DNA from: Siminovitchia fordii DSM 16014 = CIP 108821
Lineage (GTDB): Bacteria; Bacillota; Bacilli; Bacillales; Bacillaceae_C
Direction of reading: 5' to 3'
Length of the DNA: 64,000 bases
Assembly (NCBI RefSeq): GCF_000374565.1
Contig: NZ_KB894699.1
Coordinates: 1-64,000 of the forward strand
The position numbers were made by a program, and so were the translations under genes. The notes under the pieces are model-generated. The model was given only the letters and a program-made list of their open reading frames with translations. It ran no database searches and had not been told where the DNA came from. Positions 62,413 through 64,000 of this stretch are shown in pieces; the stretch's first letter is position 1; every line of letters starts with the position of its first letter.

Positions 62413-63078
62413 ATGATAATGAATATACAAACTGGGACGCAAAGTTTGAATTTCTTTGAACGGTTAACAAAGTCTTCAGTTTGGCCTGCATACGTTGGTT
62501 GTATTAGTGCATTCATGTATGCTGTTTTTGTCAGGTTTTATCATGCTGCTGGTGGAACCATTGGAATTCCAGGTGAAATGAAAGATCCTGAAGCCATTCA
62601 TATGGGAAGTTACATTGCTGGTGTTGCTATTTTGTTCTGTGGGCTTGCTTTGATTGCACTTATTAAACCTTGGAGTAGAATTGTTCCAATGAACATTCCA
62701 GTTGGAGGGAGAAGAATTCATCCACTTTTATTATTGACTCCAACACTTATTGGAGCTGCCTTTTTAATTGCTCACGGGGTAAGCGGAATCATTACAAGAA
62801 TTCTACTATTAGTGGGTTTCATTGAACTTGATTTCCCTGGCTTTATAAAAATAGATGTACGTGAATTGGCGTTATGGGAGCTAATGTTTTATGAGCCTTG
62901 GTTTGTCTTTATGGGCATAATGGCAGGATTAACCTCTGCTCATTATGCCCAAGCCTCCCAGGTAAAGCAGACTATATTTAGGCTAGGAACAATATTTTAT
63001 TTAGTGATCGTCCTTCTTTTAACAGCTCTATTTGTCCTTTCTATCATTTATGATTTCGTTGATAAAATTAGCTTTTAA
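62413..63078 (+). CDS. DUF3995-like membrane protein
   Basis: A 221-residue protein with four or five hydrophobic helices (about 22-40, 60-85, 105-140, 160-180, 198-215). It has WPAYVGCISAFMYAVFVRFY at the N-terminus and LWELMFYEPWFVFMGIMAGL in the fourth segment, as in DUF3995 proteins; function unknown. ATG 62413 or ATG 62419 can serve, with GGAGG at 62404-62408. It stands before the two-component genes and is separated from them by a strong hairpin. Confidence 0.7.
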   Translation: MIMNIQTGTQSLNFFERLTKSSVWPAYVGCISAFMYAVFVRFYHAAGGTIGIPGEMKDPEAIHMGSYIAGVAILFCGLALIALIKPWSRIVPMNIPVGGRRIHPLLLLTPTLIGAAFLIAHGVSGIITRILLLVGFIELDFPGFIKIDVRELALWELMFYEPWFVFMGIMAGLTSAHYAQASQVKQTIFRLGTIFYLVIVLLLTALFVLSIIYDFVDKISF

Positions 63079-63093
63079 TACTCTGGATTGTTG

Positions 63094-63130
63094 TGAAGTA
63101 AGCAGTATTTCTGCTTACTTCAATAATTTT
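63094..63130 (+). terminator. Terminator after the DUF3995-like gene
   Basis: TGAAGTAAGCAG (63094-63105) pairs perfectly with CTGCTTACTTCA (63111-63122), followed by ATAATTTT. Confidence 0.8.
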
Positions 63131-63211
63131 AATGACCTTTTGTTAAATTACGATGATGGCATGTTAAAATTAGTAAGAAATTTTGAAATTTAAGGGGGAG
63201 GCATCCAGTCT

Positions 63212-63886
63212 ATGAATCTGACAATTTTACATATTGAAGACGATCAAGAAATTGGTTCATGGGTAAGTGGATTTCTTAAAGAACACGGATTTGAAGTGAT
63301 TTGGATTACTTCCGGTAATGATGCAATGCAACATATGGATCGTGCAGATCTTGTTATATTAGACATCATGCTGCCAGGACTGGACGGATATTCTATTGGT
63401 CAACGTTTGAAAAAAAAATACCCTCATATCCCAATTTTAATGCTTTCGGCTAGGACATCAATGGAGGATAAGCTGCAAGGACTCACCTTCGTAGACGATT
63501 ATATGACAAAGCCGTATCATCCAGATGAGTTAGTTGCGCGTATCCATGTTCTACTAAGGAGATTGGGTGTAACTTCACCAGAAATCATGCAGGTGAAGCA
63601 TTTGCGAATCGATCAAAAGGCAAACCGCATTATAAATACAATTTTGAACGAAGATATTATTCTCACGGGAAAACAATTTCATATCTTTATGTATTTAATG
63701 GACCATGTAGATCAAGTATTGACAAAGAAACAAATCTACGAAGCCGTATGGGGAGATGCATATATAGAAGGGGATAAAACATTAATGGTTCACATTCGCC
63801 ATTTACGTGAAAAAATTGAAATAGATACTAAAAACCCTCAAATCATTGAAACCATTCGGGGAATTGGTTATAGGTTAAGATCATGA
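63212..63886 (+). CDS. OmpR/PhoB-family response regulator
   Basis: A 224-residue regulator. Receiver: acidic pair in HIEDDQEIG, phosphoacceptor Asp in LVILDIMLPGLDGYSI, Lys in DDYMTKPYHPDELVARI; winged helix with GKQFHIFMYLMDHVDQVLTK and TLMVHIRHLREKIEIDTKNP. The segment GLTFVDDYMTKP is one residue shorter than the usual GADDYxxKP and has Val for Ala, close to the phosphorylation site. RBS AAGGGGGAGG precedes ATG 63212. It overlaps the kinase start by four bases. Confidence 0.92.
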   Translation: MNLTILHIEDDQEIGSWVSGFLKEHGFEVIWITSGNDAMQHMDRADLVILDIMLPGLDGYSIGQRLKKKYPHIPILMLSARTSMEDKLQGLTFVDDYMTKPYHPDELVARIHVLLRRLGVTSPEIMQVKHLRIDQKANRIINTILNEDIILTGKQFHIFMYLMDHVDQVLTKKQIYEAVWGDAYIEGDKTLMVHIRHLREKIEIDTKNPQIIETIRGIGYRLRS

Positions 63887-64000
63887 ATAATCTAAACACT
63901 TTAATGACAAGATATTTATTTCTGATTCTAATAGCTTTAGTTTTATTGCCTCTTATCCCAGCTGTCTATTTTTCATCCCTGCTGTTTAATGACAAATTGT
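63883..64000 (+). CDS. Sensor histidine kinase, N-terminal part, runs off the window
   Basis: ATG 63883 lies in the ATGA overlap with the regulator stop. The visible 39 residues (MNNLNTLMTRYLFLILIALV...) form the first transmembrane helix. The kinase call rests on position behind an OmpR-type regulator and on the N-terminal helix. Confidence 0.7.
   Translation, partial: MNNLNTLMTRYLFLILIALVLLPLIPAVYFSSLLFNDKL

Noticed and set aside
1-64000. CRISPR arrays, rRNA genes, known riboswitch classes (SAM, purine, T-box, TPP)
   Set aside because: I looked for regular short repeats and for the conserved core words of these RNAs on both strands and found none convincing.

Overview
The window is low-GC Bacillaceae chromosome. 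The evidence is the gene content: HutP/HutH with a leader terminator, the racE-gerM-rph-rdgB block with a MarR gene in front (the Bacillus subtilis ysmB-racE-gerM-rph-ysnA order), an MhqR-type quinone-stress regulon, a CypC-type P450, an intracellular subtilisin, an OmpR-type kinase/regulator pair and A/G-rich Shine-Dalgarno sites with frequent TTG and GTG starts. The species cannot be fixed from the sequence alone.

Layout. 0-6 kb is an eroded accessory stretch: the end of an IS21-type transposase, an IS110 relic, a DUF1835 gene, remains of a trypsin-like protease and a small membrane protein, an orphan CsoR regulator and an APC amino-acid/amine permease. 5.5-8.7 kb holds relics of an amidohydrolase and UbiD, an intact UbiX flavin prenyltransferase and an acetamidase/formamidase, with a nested stem-loop between the last two. 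9.4-16.6 kb is a compact quinone-detoxification locus: an MhqR-like repressor, a broken alcohol dehydrogenase, an FMN reductase, two VOC ring-cleaving dioxygenases, an MhqD-like hydrolase, a DoxX (MhqP-like) protein and a WrbA-like quinone reductase. Five sites resembling ATCTCGAATTCGAGAT lie in front of its units. 16.8-24.5 kb carries a 2Fe-2S ferredoxin, a type I toxin-antitoxin locus, a DUF421 protein, ChrA, a POT peptide transporter, a BTAD-regulator relic and a stand-alone secY. 25-31 kb has a GntR regulator, a gamma-glutamyltransferase-like protein, an NhaC antiporter, a CodA-like amidohydrolase and a nucleoside deaminase. 31-36 kb has an ankyrin lipoprotein, a LysR regulator and hutP-hutH. 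36-39 kb is mostly relics around a secreted SH3-like protein, a GNAT and a DinB protein. 39-45 kb has topoisomerase III, a two-component system and small membrane proteins, then the 3' relic of a second topoisomerase III. 45-58 kb holds CypC, a lipoprotein, an intracellular subtilisin, two MFS pumps, a PfpI protein and the racE block. After a tRNA-Arg(TCT) come a broken integrase, RarD, a LysR regulator behind a perfect 40-bp palindrome, a resolvase relic, a DUF3995-like membrane protein, and the start of another two-component system.

How the genes work together. The clearest functional unit is the mhq cluster: repressor, reductases, ring-cleaving enzymes, hydrolase and membrane protein probably respond together to quinones and other thiol-reactive electrophiles. 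The second is hutP-hutH, with a candidate CcpA site in the promoter and a HutP-type terminator, but without hutU, hutI and hutG. A notable overall property is the number of decayed genes (about 18 recognisable relics); the window looks like a genome under reduction or repeated insertion and loss. I found no CRISPR array, no rRNA, and no clearly undescribed multigene system. The best candidates for new biology are the quinone regulon layout, the 7.2-kb structured element, the 40-bp palindrome and the type I toxin locus with its relics.
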